Numbered from the stretch's first letter, positions 8,674-17,921 are shown. The stretch: 33,244 nt of DNA from Sulfurovum sp. (GCA_020726105.1 DYTF01000002.1:1-33244); one strand, 5' to 3'. Numbers and translations are program-made. Notes: generated from the sequence alone by a model not told the origin.

Positions 8674-10619
8674 TATGCTATTTCCTTTAAGGCTACAAGC
8701 AGTTCAGAAAAAACCGCTACACGCTCTTTTTTGTTTTCATGGGTCATGTTGTAGAGTATCTCAGAGAGTTTGAGCGGGACTTTCGGGTTGAGTTTGCTGA
8801 CCGTGTCTCTTTTGATGCTGGTGGGTTTAAGCATATTGGGTGAGAGTTCCACCACCGATTCAAAGCGTTTTTCACCGGTGAGCAGTTTGTAAAGCTTGAG
8901 TCCAAAACCAAAGAGTTCATACTCTTCGCGTCTGGAGCTTTTGGGTTCACTTTCAAGTTCCAGTGTGACAGCAAGACCCAGTTTCTCATGGAGTACATAG
9001 TTGATTTTTGTATAAAATGCCAAAGCCTGAAAACTATAGTTTCGCGATAAAAAGCGATCATCAAACATCTCGTATGTTTCACCTCTAAGCTTATGTGTCG
9101 CGTAGGTTTGAAGCAGGTACTTGACATGATGTTTGGCTTCGGTAATGGGTAGGGCTTTATGTAGGGTGTGGGCCTCTTTTGCTTCGCGTGTGATTTTGCC
9201 TCCCACAAAGATATGTACGCCATCCACCTTCTTACCTTCAGTATCTTTTGCGATGCACCCTTCAAACCCGATGTCTGCTATGCCATGTACACCACACCCT
9301 TTGGGGCATGCTGACCAGTTCATGCGTACCGATGCATTGGGTATGGCAACCTCGGAGCTGAGGAAATGTGCCATTTCTATGGCATCGGGTTTGTTGGGTA
9401 TGACCCCAAAACTGCAAGTTGCCGTTCCTGCACAGGCTATCATGTCGCTGAAGTAGAGGTTGTTGTAGGCTGCATAGTGTTTCACAACAGGGGCAGACTC
9501 AAAGCCCTCAAGTGCTTCTTTGGCGATGGATGGGATGTAGACATTTTGATCATAGGTGAGTCTAAGCTCTCCTTGGGCAAATGTTTTTGCGGCATTGGCT
9601 ACATCTATCATGTGGCTACCACTAAAGATGCCTGAGGGTACGATGAGTTTGTAGGCAAAGGTGCCGTCACGACCCAAAACTTTGTTTGAACCCAGTGCGA
9701 TAGACTGCGACTGTACTAGAGTCGCTCCTGCTGAGGTAAAATCACAGGCTGCTTCAGACTTAACTCCTTGGATGAAGGCGTCCATCCCCACATCATTCAG
9801 CAGATAGACCAAACGGTTTTTGTTGCGGTTGTCTCGGTAGCCGTAGGTTTTAAAAACACTCAAGAGTGATTTGAAAAACAGCGGAACTTGGGTGATAGTG
9901 ACAAAGAGATTGGCATCTTGTGCCTGCATCCCCACACGCGCACCCAAGTAGACATTGAAGCCAAAGATACCCTCTTTTTGTGCCAATACAAAACAGCAGT
10001 CGTGACCGAAAATATTGCAAGAGTTTGAGAGTGAACCCAGTATGCCGGTGTTAAATTTACGCGGAAGTACGGAAATCCATTCGGGGTTTTCGCCAAATAC
10101 TTCTTGTAGTGCATCGATGATAGGTTTAGTAGGTATGACATTATCGTAAGCGATGCCATCAAGGGGGTCTGTGACGATGTTTCGCGGATTGTCCACACCG
10201 GTTTGAAAGGTAGAGATGCCGACTGTTTTGAGCTCTCTGAGGACTTTGGCGATGTTTTCTATCTTGAGATAACGCAGTTCAACCTGCATCCGTGTCGTGA
10301 GGTCGATGTAGTCATTGCCATACTTTTGTGCTACTTCACCGATGCGTACAGCCTGTTCATAGTTGAGCTGTCCTGCTGGAATACGCACACGCAACATAAA
10401 GTCTTCGCCTTTGTCAAAAAGACCAAAACATTTTAAAAAGTAAGCAGAGTCTTCTGCGGCAAGCTTTTCATATCCGCCTGCAGCGATTTCGTCCAGTGTA
10501 TCGTAGACATCCATGGGGCTTTTGAGTGCTTTGGTGTTCTCTACTTTATTGAGTTTGGTGTTTCGTGCCTGAGCAGCTTTTTCTAAGATCTGTGTCATGG
10601 TTCTATTCACCTTCTTCAT
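8673..10619 (-). CDS. nirA: NirA-type siroheme nitrite (or sulfite) reductase with kinase-C-lobe-like C-terminal extension
   Basis: Siroheme/4Fe-4S motif ACAGTATCSFGV...NWSACPKGCGVHGIADIGFEG; RMQVELRYLKIENI; ~85-aa tail EEYELFGFGLKLYKLLTG...SKLNPKVPLKLSEILYNM. Actual start may be the internal MTQIL. Confidence 0.85.
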   Translation of the reverse strand: MKKVNRTMTQILEKAAQARNTKLNKVENTKALKSPMDVYDTLDEIAAGGYEKLAAEDSAYFLKCFGLFDKGEDFMLRVRIPAGQLNYEQAVRIGEVAQKYGNDYIDLTTRMQVELRYLKIENIAKVLRELKTVGISTFQTGVDNPRNIVTDPLDGIAYDNVIPTKPIIDALQEVFGENPEWISVLPRKFNTGILGSLSNSCNIFGHDCCFVLAQKEGIFGFNVYLGARVGMQAQDANLFVTITQVPLFFKSLLSVFKTYGYRDNRNKNRLVYLLNDVGMDAFIQGVKSEAACDFTSAGATLVQSQSIALGSNKVLGRDGTFAYKLIVPSGIFSGSHMIDVANAAKTFAQGELRLTYDQNVYIPSIAKEALEGFESAPVVKHYAAYNNLYFSDMIACAGTATCSFGVIPNKPDAIEMAHFLSSEVAIPNASVRMNWSACPKGCGVHGIADIGFEGCIAKDTEGKKVDGVHIFVGGKITREAKEAHTLHKALPITEAKHHVKYLLQTYATHKLRGETYEMFDDRFLSRNYSFQALAFYTKINYVLHEKLGLAVTLELESEPKSSRREEYELFGFGLKLYKLLTGEKRFESVVELSPNMLKPTSIKRDTVSKLNPKVPLKLSEILYNMTHENKKERVAVFSELLVALKEIA

Positions 10620-10634
10620 TTTTTTAGTTTTCTG

Positions 10635-10640
10635 ATTATA
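10635..10640 (-). promoter_or_regulatory. Putative -10 element (TATAAT) of nirA
   Basis: Minus strand TGTAACCTATAATCAG, 40 bp downstream of the weak operator centre at 10680. Confidence 0.45.
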
Positions 10641-10671
10641 GGTTACATTTTTTTGAAATCCATCTACGTAT

Positions 10672-10688
10672 TGCCTATATTTTAATCA
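10672..10688. promoter_or_regulatory. Weak operator-like site TGCCTATATTTTAATCA upstream of nirA
   Basis: Perfect right half TTAATCA, left half 4/7; spacing to the -10 resembles the other sites. Confidence 0.35.
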
Positions 10689-10741
10689 ATTGTATTTCAC
10701 TCCAATCAGAAATATGTAATAGTGTAAAAAGTATGTATAGT

Positions 10742-10758
10742 TGGTTAAAAATTAATCA
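10742..10758. promoter_or_regulatory. Operator TGGTTAAAAATTAATCA upstream of narK-type transporter
   Basis: 17-bp core identical in pattern to the amt/regulator sites; centre 10750, 38 bp upstream of TATACA at 10788. Confidence 0.7.
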
Positions 10759-10825
10759 CTTCTTGCTGTTTTTGTATCCATTTTTACTATACACTTAGAC
10801 ACAAATTAATCTATAGGAAGTAAAA

Positions 10826-12106
10826 ATGGCAGGTTTTAAAGCTTTAAAGGGACAGGGACACGCACCGACGCTGTTCATGGCTTTTTTGTATTTTGATATG
10901 AGTTTTATGGTGTGGACGATGTTGGGTCCGTTGGCAACTGAGATTTCTGAAGCCTTGGCAGCAACGGGGTTTATGATCACTGAAGGGCAAAAGGCAACTT
11001 TGCTCTCTTTGCCGATACTTTCAGGTGCATTTTTAAGAATCGTACTGGGGTTTGGTGTTGATAAATTTGGGGCAAAAGCAACCGCACTGGTCGCTCAGGC
11101 TATCGTTATCGCTGCACTTTTGAGTGCCTATATGATGGGAGAGACCATCACTTACAATGCACTGCTGCTCATTGCACTGGGGCTAGGGTTTGCAGGTGCA
11201 TCTTTTGCGGTGGCGCTTCCGCAGGCTGGACAGTGGTATCCGCCAAAGTCCCAAGGAACGGTTCTGGGACTTGCAGGCGCAGGGAACATCGGTGTGGTTA
11301 TCGACTTTTTGTTTGCACCCAAAATAGCAGAACTGTGGGGCTGGCAATCGGTATTTTTAGTGGGCGCAGTGATGGCGATAGCGGTATTTGTCGCGTATCT
11401 TTTCTTGGCAAAAAATGCACCCGAATCTATCTACAAAGCAAGACCTAAAAAGCTTATCGATTATGCCAAACTGCTTAAAGATAAAGACACTTGGTGGTTT
11501 AACCTCTTTTATGCGGTGAGTTTTGGCGGTTTTGTCGGCTTTGCAGGCTATATGCAAGTCTATTTGATGAATGTGTATCAAGCAGATATGAGTGCCATCG
11601 GACTAGACATTTTAGATGAAGCCAATGTCAAAGTTGTTGCAGGGTATTTTGGTGCGCTGTGTATCTTTGCAGGTGCAGTGCTTAGACCCGTAGGCGGAGC
11701 CATAGCAGATAAAATGGGCGGGGTCAAGTCACTTTACATCTTCTTTGGAAGTGTCACTGCTTTGGCGATGCTCAATGCCACTGTCTCCCTTCCCTTTGGC
11801 GCGGCTATCGTGGTACTTTTTCTCATCATGGCAAATCTTGGCATGGCAAACGGGGCAGTCTTTCAACTGGTGCCGCAGCGTTTTGGCAAAGATATCGGCA
11901 TTATGACAGGTATCATCGGTGCAGCAGGTGGTCTTGGCGGAACGGCACTCATCAAGACATTTGGATGGTCAAAAGGTGCATTTGACGGTTATGGGGCAGG
12001 GTTTATGATTGTTGCGGCGGTTGTGTTGGTGGCTATCATGGGGATTTCACTGGTAAAAACACGCTGGAGAACTACATGGGGTGTTCACTCAGGCGGCATC
12101 ATTTGA
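10826..12106 (+). CDS. narK: Nitrate/nitrite MFS transporter (NNP family)
   Basis: FDMSFMVWTMLGPLATEIS, LLSLPILSGAFLRIVLGFGVDKFGAK, NLGMANGAVFQLVPQRFGKDIGIMTGIIGAAGGLGG nitrate signature regions; divergent from nirA. Confidence 0.9.
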   Translation: MAGFKALKGQGHAPTLFMAFLYFDMSFMVWTMLGPLATEISEALAATGFMITEGQKATLLSLPILSGAFLRIVLGFGVDKFGAKATALVAQAIVIAALLSAYMMGETITYNALLLIALGLGFAGASFAVALPQAGQWYPPKSQGTVLGLAGAGNIGVVIDFLFAPKIAELWGWQSVFLVGAVMAIAVFVAYLFLAKNAPESIYKARPKKLIDYAKLLKDKDTWWFNLFYAVSFGGFVGFAGYMQVYLMNVYQADMSAIGLDILDEANVKVVAGYFGALCIFAGAVLRPVGGAIADKMGGVKSLYIFFGSVTALAMLNATVSLPFGAAIVVLFLIMANLGMANGAVFQLVPQRFGKDIGIMTGIIGAAGGLGGTALIKTFGWSKGAFDGYGAGFMIVAAVVLVAIMGISLVKTRWRTTWGVHSGGII

Positions 12107-12116
12107 TGTGCAGATG

Positions 12117-13388
12117 CTAGAGATTGAACCCTAGCATCTGACCAAAGAGTTTGTCTTCGGTGAGTCTCATCTTCGCTGATTGCATGAGGTTGTTTTTTTC
12201 ATAATACGCCACAAGCTCCTGCGCATCCTGTCCTGACATCATCGCTTGATAATACAGAGCAGACAATACTTCTTGCTCATTGACAACGACATTTTCTTTT
12301 ATCGCCAAAGCTTCCACGATGAGTGCAAGCTTAATGCTACTTTGAGCCGCTTCTTTTACACTCTCTCTGAGCGCATGAAAAAGTGCTTTGTCCTCTTTGT
12401 AACGAGTCTGCTCTGCTGTATCCATCTGCTGGAGTGCTTCAAAACTTTTGGCATCTATCTCCTGCTCGACGACATTTTGAGGCAGGGTAAAAGAAAACAG
12501 TTTGAGCAGTCCTTGCGTAAGTTTGGGTTTAAGCTCCTCATAATAGCGCTGTGTCAAAACATCTGAGGTGATTTGATCGGCTAGTTTACCTTTGAGTGTT
12601 TCAAGCGTGGCAGTGGCGTCATTGAGTATTTTTTGTCCAAAGGCATCGTTCAGCTCAAGCGGCTTTTGTTCTTGTATCTCATGTAGTTTGACTTTAAACT
12701 GTGTCTCTTTTCCTGCCAAATCTGCAGACTGATACTGGGAAGGAAAAGTAACAGAGATGGTTTTTTCTTCGCCATAGCCCATGCCGATGAGCTGTTCTTC
12801 AAACCCTGGTATAAAGGAGTTTGAACCTATTTTGAGATTAAATTTCTCAGCTGCGCCCCCTTCAAAAGCAACACCGTCCAAAAACCCTTCAAAGTCTATG
12901 ACACACACATCATCAAACATCGCGGCTCTTGGTTTGGCTATGGCAGTAAATGGTGCTTGTTGTGTCGCCATCTCAAGCAGTTTGGCTTCTACTTTTTGAG
13001 GGTCTGCTATGGGTTTTTCGTACGCAGGTATAGCAGCTTTATAGTTGATAGAAGTATCAACAAAAGGGCTTGTGGAGAGTAGTATCTCAAGATAGATGCC
13101 CACCTCTTGCTTTTCATATTTTCTAAATCCCGGTTGTCCTAAGATGCTCTCGACATCCACAGCAGCCTCTTTGAGACCTTCTTGGATAAATGCTTTGAGT
13201 ATCAAGCTTGCCGCTTCTTCCTCGAACTGTTCATCGTTTATCTGTGTAGGTTCGTTATCTGAGGGCTGCGCAGGTGTTTTTGCGGCTTGTTCTTTGAGCT
13301 CTGAGGCCTTTTGTTGGGTGAGTGTATCTTCGATTGTACCGATGAGAATCATATTGATATCATCTATTTTTTCAACGCGTATGTTCAC
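12117..13388 (-). CDS. tig: Trigger factor-like protein (PPIase + C-terminal domain) lacking the canonical ribosome-docking loop
   Basis: FKBP-like DDVCVIDFEGFLDGVAFEGGAAEKFNLKIGSNSFIPGFEEQLIGM; TF C-domain; the GFRxGxxP region is replaced by KTPAQPSDNEPTQINDEQFEEEA. Confidence 0.75.
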   Translation of the reverse strand: MNIRVEKIDDINMILIGTIEDTLTQQKASELKEQAAKTPAQPSDNEPTQINDEQFEEEAASLILKAFIQEGLKEAAVDVESILGQPGFRKYEKQEVGIYLEILLSTSPFVDTSINYKAAIPAYEKPIADPQKVEAKLLEMATQQAPFTAIAKPRAAMFDDVCVIDFEGFLDGVAFEGGAAEKFNLKIGSNSFIPGFEEQLIGMGYGEEKTISVTFPSQYQSADLAGKETQFKVKLHEIQEQKPLELNDAFGQKILNDATATLETLKGKLADQITSDVLTQRYYEELKPKLTQGLLKLFSFTLPQNVVEQEIDAKSFEALQQMDTAEQTRYKEDKALFHALRESVKEAAQSSIKLALIVEALAIKENVVVNEQEVLSALYYQAMMSGQDAQELVAYYEKNNLMQSAKMRLTEDKLFGQMLGFNL

Positions 13389-13431
13389 GGAAATCCTTTT
13401 ACTTTAAGAGCGCGATTTTAACACAATAAGA

Positions 13432-13461
13432 TAAAATCTAAACGCATATGGCTAGATTTTA
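13432..13461. promoter_or_regulatory. Inverted repeat TAAAATCTA-N12-TAGATTTTA between divergent trigger-factor-like and PP2C-kinase genes
   Basis: Perfect 9-bp arms read directly. Confidence 0.4.
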
Positions 13462-13529
13462 AGCAGATGGGGTGCGGGGGAATTTTCTCAAACATGGTTA
13501 TAATATTTCACATCAAACAAAGGCTTGGT

Positions 13530-15170
13530 ATGGCATATCAAAACATAGAAACATCGGGTTTTATGCTTGCAAAAGGCAAACATCTCAAAGGTGATGACTT
13601 TTTTGAAGTCAAAGTGATGGAAAATCTAACCGTAGCAGTGTTATGTGATGGCGTAGGGTCTGCACTACAAGGAGCGCAAGCGGCATCTCACACCGTCAGT
13701 TTTCTTATCAATGCACTCAAAAACAGACCTAAAAGCTGGACGATGGAAAAATCCATCAAACACTTTATAACAACTATCAACAGAGTGCTCTATCTGGAAT
13801 CCATGACACAGTACGGACGCCAAGAACTGGTCACCACACTGGCGTTGGTCGTCATAGAAGGTGACAGACTCTATGGTGCCAATGTGGGTGACAGTCGTAT
13901 CTACTTGAAGCGAAGAGACGAAGAGGCTATGTTAACCCAGCTTTCAAATGATCATGTAATGCAAGAAGAGGGCATGAGCAATGTTTTGACGATGGCTATC
14001 GGGTTAGAAGAACATGTTTCGCCGTACTATTTTGAAAACAATCTTTTAGCGCAAGACCAGATACTACTGTGCAGTGATGGACTCTACAACGAATTATCTT
14101 GGAAAGAGCTGTCTGATGGCATCGGTATGGGTGCATCGTATTTGGTGAAAAAAGCAAGTAAATCGCACCAAGATAATCTTCCTGATGATACCTCTGCGGT
14201 GGTCATCGAGATCAAAGAAGTAGACCCCAGACTCAAACTCAAACAGAGCAATCTGCTCGTAAAATCACAGTATGAAGCACAAGAGACCATAGACGGATAC
14301 ACCTTACTTAAACCGCTCATACAAAACGAACGCACCTGGCTGTGCGAAAAAAACGGTCTGCAGTATGTTATCAAGTTTTCTCCCTATGAGACACTTGAAG
14401 ATGAAGTCTTGCTTGATTTGTTTGTGAAAGAAGCGTGGATGGCAAAAAGACTCAAAGCAGGCTTTTTCCCTAAAGCCGTCATACCCAAAAACCGTACCCA
14501 GCGGTATTATGTGATGAGTTTCATCGAAGGGGTGACGCTCAAAGCGCATACTGCCAAAAAACCGCTTTCTGTGGATTTGGGCATCGAACTAGGGATATTT
14601 TTACTGAAGATGTCACAGTTTTTGATTAAGTATGACCTTGTGCATGGTGACATTAAACCTGAAAATATTATGCTCACGCAGCGCAGAGGAAAAACTGTTT
14701 TTAAAATGGTTGATTTTGGCAGTATCACCGAGGCATATGCGAACATCTCACGCTCAGGGACACCCACCTACCTTGCACCTGAGCGTTTCAGGCAAGAACC
14801 TATTAACGAACAAACCGAGATTTACGCCATAGGTGTCACCCTTTATGAAGCCCTGACGCAGAAATACCCATTTGGCGAGATAGAACCTTTCCAAAACCCG
14901 TCGTTTGATCGAAAAATAAAAGCACCCTCTAAGCTCAACCCCAACATCCCCACATGGCTAGAAAGCATCATGCTAAGAGCCTTAGAGCCCGACACCGACA
15001 AACGCTATCGCAACTACTCTTTGATGCAGTACGAACTCACTCATCCCAGCAATGTCAAGCCGTATTTTGACAAACACGCTTCTGTCTTTGAAAGAAATCC
15101 ACTCCTCGTCTGCCGCATCGGTTTTGTGGTGATGTTGGTGTTAAATTTTGTTCAGATGGTTTGGTTTTAG
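13530..15170 (+). CDS. Bifunctional PP2C phosphatase / Ser-Thr protein kinase with C-terminal TM helix
   Basis: PP2C motifs (LCDGVGSALQGAQAA, GDSRIYL, LLCSDGL, DDTSAVVIE); kinase motifs (YVIKFSP, HGDIKPENIM, DFGS, APERF, EIYAIGVTLYEALT); C-terminal VCRIGFVVMLVLNFVQMVWF. Start moved to the internal ATG at 13530. Confidence 0.9.
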   Translation: MAYQNIETSGFMLAKGKHLKGDDFFEVKVMENLTVAVLCDGVGSALQGAQAASHTVSFLINALKNRPKSWTMEKSIKHFITTINRVLYLESMTQYGRQELVTTLALVVIEGDRLYGANVGDSRIYLKRRDEEAMLTQLSNDHVMQEEGMSNVLTMAIGLEEHVSPYYFENNLLAQDQILLCSDGLYNELSWKELSDGIGMGASYLVKKASKSHQDNLPDDTSAVVIEIKEVDPRLKLKQSNLLVKSQYEAQETIDGYTLLKPLIQNERTWLCEKNGLQYVIKFSPYETLEDEVLLDLFVKEAWMAKRLKAGFFPKAVIPKNRTQRYYVMSFIEGVTLKAHTAKKPLSVDLGIELGIFLLKMSQFLIKYDLVHGDIKPENIMLTQRRGKTVFKMVDFGSITEAYANISRSGTPTYLAPERFRQEPINEQTEIYAIGVTLYEALTQKYPFGEIEPFQNPSFDRKIKAPSKLNPNIPTWLESIMLRALEPDTDKRYRNYSLMQYELTHPSNVKPYFDKHASVFERNPLLVCRIGFVVMLVLNFVQMVWF

Positions 15171-15327
15171 CGATATGTTTGCATCTTAAGTTCAAAGCGC
15201 GTAGATGAGTTAATGCGACACAAAACCAAGTAAAGATAAGGTAAAATCCCACTCTAATCTTTTTATGGTATTTTAGCCTCTTATTTTGGCTAGACCGGAT
15301 TAAAAATACAAGCAAAGAAATAGCATA

Positions 15328-17868
15328 ATGAACGACAATCAAGACTATATGAAAGTGGCGAATAAGCTTAGAAAATCGCTCACTGCGGAGCTGTTTGGGC
15401 AAGACAGAGCCATTGATGCCATCGTGAACAGTATCAAAACCAATATTCTTACAAGCAAAAGCGGTCCAAAAGCAACCTATTTGTTTTTGGGCTCACCTGC
15501 CACGGGTAAGACCTACCTAGCAGAGCTGATGACTAAAAATATGCCTGAGTACAAGATACGAAAATTTGACATGACGCAGTACCATGAGCAAAATGGTGGG
15601 GAATTGTACGGTTACCCTAAAGGTTGGTCGGGGTACAGCATCGGGCAGCTGACGGGTTTTGTGCATGACCACCCCAAATCTATCATCGTGTTGGATGCTT
15701 TTGAAAAAGCAGATAATGTCATACAGACCAACCTTTTGTCCATCTTTGAGGGTGGGGTGATGCGTGATGCCTGTGGCTGGGACAAAATTACAGACCAGCC
15801 CTGCAATGATGCAGAAGAGAAGGTCTACACAGAAGATAATGCACATTTTATCGTGGATTTTAAAGAGTCAATCTTTATCATCACCTCTAGTTTGGGTGAA
15901 GAGCTTTACTCAGACAATAAATTTGTCAAGCTCATCGATGATGACTACATCCAAGCTGAGTCGATGATACTTGAGGCTCTCAAAAGAGAAGAAAAGCCCA
16001 ATATCAAATCAGGTGGGATGCAAAAAGCGATCATCCCAGAGCTTATCTCACGCTTTTCGCAGGCAACCATCGTGTTGTTTAACAAACTCAACTATCCTGC
16101 CTATGAGGCTATCGGTCAAAAAGCCTTTTTGGAGTACCAAGAGGTGTTTAAAACCAAGTTTCAGATAGCGTTTTTAGTAGATAAACATTTTCAAAACTTT
16201 TTAAAAACCCAAATCCTGCTGTTTGCACCTGAACTTGATGCCAGACGGATCAAAAACAAAGTGGGTGAAAACTTTTTCAGTAAACTGACAGATTATCTCA
16301 TCGGTTTGGGTGATGAGATGTCAAAGTACAATGAAATCAAAGTCGTGCTGAGTAAAAAAACCGTTGACTTCATAGAAGAAAACATTTCAACGCTCATCGC
16401 TGAACAAAAACTGGTCAAAGAGCTGTTTAGAAAAAACATCAAACTTGAAATCGAAGAGGGCTTTAGTGCCAAAGGCACGACGATTAGTTACACCATCAAA
16501 AACTGTCGGTTTAAGCAGGTGAAGCGTATTAAAGATTTTAGTGAGGATGGATTGGTATTTGATATCCCCAATGTTTCTTTTGCCGATATCGCAGGGCATA
16601 CGACTGCTAAGACAAGGCTCAAAGAAGTGATTAACTTTTTAAAAGAGCCAAAAATGCTCAAAGTCTTTAATGTACAACCGCCAAAGGGGATGCTGCTTTA
16701 TGGCCCTCCTGGTACAGGAAAAACACTTTTGGCAAAGGCATTTTCGGCTGAAGCACAGTTGCCTTTTATCTCCATTACGGGTGTGGAGCTTTTGCAGTTA
16801 GATAAAATCAAAAAAGTATTTGCAAAAGCCAAAGAGTATGCGCCGTCTATTATTTTTATCGATGAGATTGACACCATTGGCATGCGTGAAAAAGGCAATA
16901 ACCGCGAAGTGCAAATCAATAAATTTTTAGCCGAAATGGATGGATTTTCTAACAAAGAAGATGAAAATGTTTTTATCATCGCGGCAACCAACTATAAAGA
17001 AAACATCGACAGCGCCATCATTAGACCGGGAAGAATCGAGATACATATCAAGATAGATGATTTGGACAAGGACGCTAGAAAATATTTTATCGATAAAATC
17101 ATCAAACATAAACCAACGAGCGGTAAGTTTGATATGCATAAGCTTTTGACTTACACCGCAGGCATGACGGGTGCACAACTTGAACTTGTGAGTAAAGAGG
17201 CATCATACTACTGCATCAGACACAATATGCCGCACATCACAGAGGAGATACTGATAAAACAGATCAATACCATCAAATACGGTGAAAACATCTCACATAT
17301 TTCCAACGAACAACTTTTTCTCAAAGCTTCCATCAAAGAAGCAGCACATGCGGTTGTCTCAAAGATACTGATGCCTCATATCAAGATAAAACAAATCGCA
17401 CTCACACCACGCAACCCTAAAAACGGCTTTATCGCCAACAATTATGAAGAGGGTGAAAGCAATATGACCATTGAAGACATCCAAAATAGGATGTGTGTAT
17501 CGCTAGCTGGCAGAATAGCCCAAATAAAAAAATATGGAAGCATCGAAGGCTTAGATATGCAAGGCTCAGCCGATTTGCAGCATGCTATCCATGATGCCTA
17601 TATGGCGATTACCCACTACGGAATGGATACAGAGGTGAGGTATGTCAACATGAAAGGACATACCACTGCCCAGCAGCATACACACACGCCAAACAACACA
17701 CAACAAAGTACAAAAAAAATTGATGATGCACTTGAACGATGGATGACACAGAGTGAACAGAAAACCATTAAGCTAGTAGAGGCACATTGGGAAAAAATAG
17801 AGATCCTATCCTTACATTTACTTGATAAAGAGATACTCTATGGGGATGATTTGGAAGATATTGTCTAG
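15328..17868 (+). CDS. Double-AAA ATPase: ClpB-D2-like domain + FtsH-like AAA + degenerate M41 peptidase-like domain
   Basis: D1: LFLGSPATGKTYLAE, YPKGWSGYSIGQLTG pore-loop region, IIVLDAFEKAD (Walker-B Glu to Ala), IFIITSSLG. D2: LLYGPPGTGKTLLAKAFS, IIFIDEIDTIG, FIIAATN, IIRPGRIE. M41 region: SIKEAAHAVVS in place of HEAGH; SADLQHAIHDAYMAITHYGM. Confidence 0.8.
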   Translation: MNDNQDYMKVANKLRKSLTAELFGQDRAIDAIVNSIKTNILTSKSGPKATYLFLGSPATGKTYLAELMTKNMPEYKIRKFDMTQYHEQNGGELYGYPKGWSGYSIGQLTGFVHDHPKSIIVLDAFEKADNVIQTNLLSIFEGGVMRDACGWDKITDQPCNDAEEKVYTEDNAHFIVDFKESIFIITSSLGEELYSDNKFVKLIDDDYIQAESMILEALKREEKPNIKSGGMQKAIIPELISRFSQATIVLFNKLNYPAYEAIGQKAFLEYQEVFKTKFQIAFLVDKHFQNFLKTQILLFAPELDARRIKNKVGENFFSKLTDYLIGLGDEMSKYNEIKVVLSKKTVDFIEENISTLIAEQKLVKELFRKNIKLEIEEGFSAKGTTISYTIKNCRFKQVKRIKDFSEDGLVFDIPNVSFADIAGHTTAKTRLKEVINFLKEPKMLKVFNVQPPKGMLLYGPPGTGKTLLAKAFSAEAQLPFISITGVELLQLDKIKKVFAKAKEYAPSIIFIDEIDTIGMREKGNNREVQINKFLAEMDGFSNKEDENVFIIAATNYKENIDSAIIRPGRIEIHIKIDDLDKDARKYFIDKIIKHKPTSGKFDMHKLLTYTAGMTGAQLELVSKEASYYCIRHNMPHITEEILIKQINTIKYGENISHISNEQLFLKASIKEAAHAVVSKILMPHIKIKQIALTPRNPKNGFIANNYEEGESNMTIEDIQNRMCVSLAGRIAQIKKYGSIEGLDMQGSADLQHAIHDAYMAITHYGMDTEVRYVNMKGHTTAQQHTHTPNNTQQSTKKIDDALERWMTQSEQKTIKLVEAHWEKIEILSLHLLDKEILYGDDLEDIV

Positions 17869-17883
17869 GTACTTTACTGCTTG

Positions 17884-17914
17884 CTATAAAGACTCAATGA
17901 TAGAGTCTTTATAG
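17884..17914. terminator. Bidirectional terminator-like hairpin CTATAAAGACTC-AATGATA-GAGTCTTTATAG
   Basis: Perfect 12-bp arms with 7-nt loop between convergent genes ending at 17868 (+) and 17922 (-). Confidence 0.7.
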
Positions 17915-17921
17915 TCATTTG

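Noticed and set aside
13530-17868. PP2C-kinase plus ClpB-like AAA as a type VI secretion (PppA/PpkA/ClpV) locus
   Set aside because: No Tss/Hcp/VgrG-type genes anywhere in the window, and the AAA protein has an FtsH-derived second half unlike ClpV.
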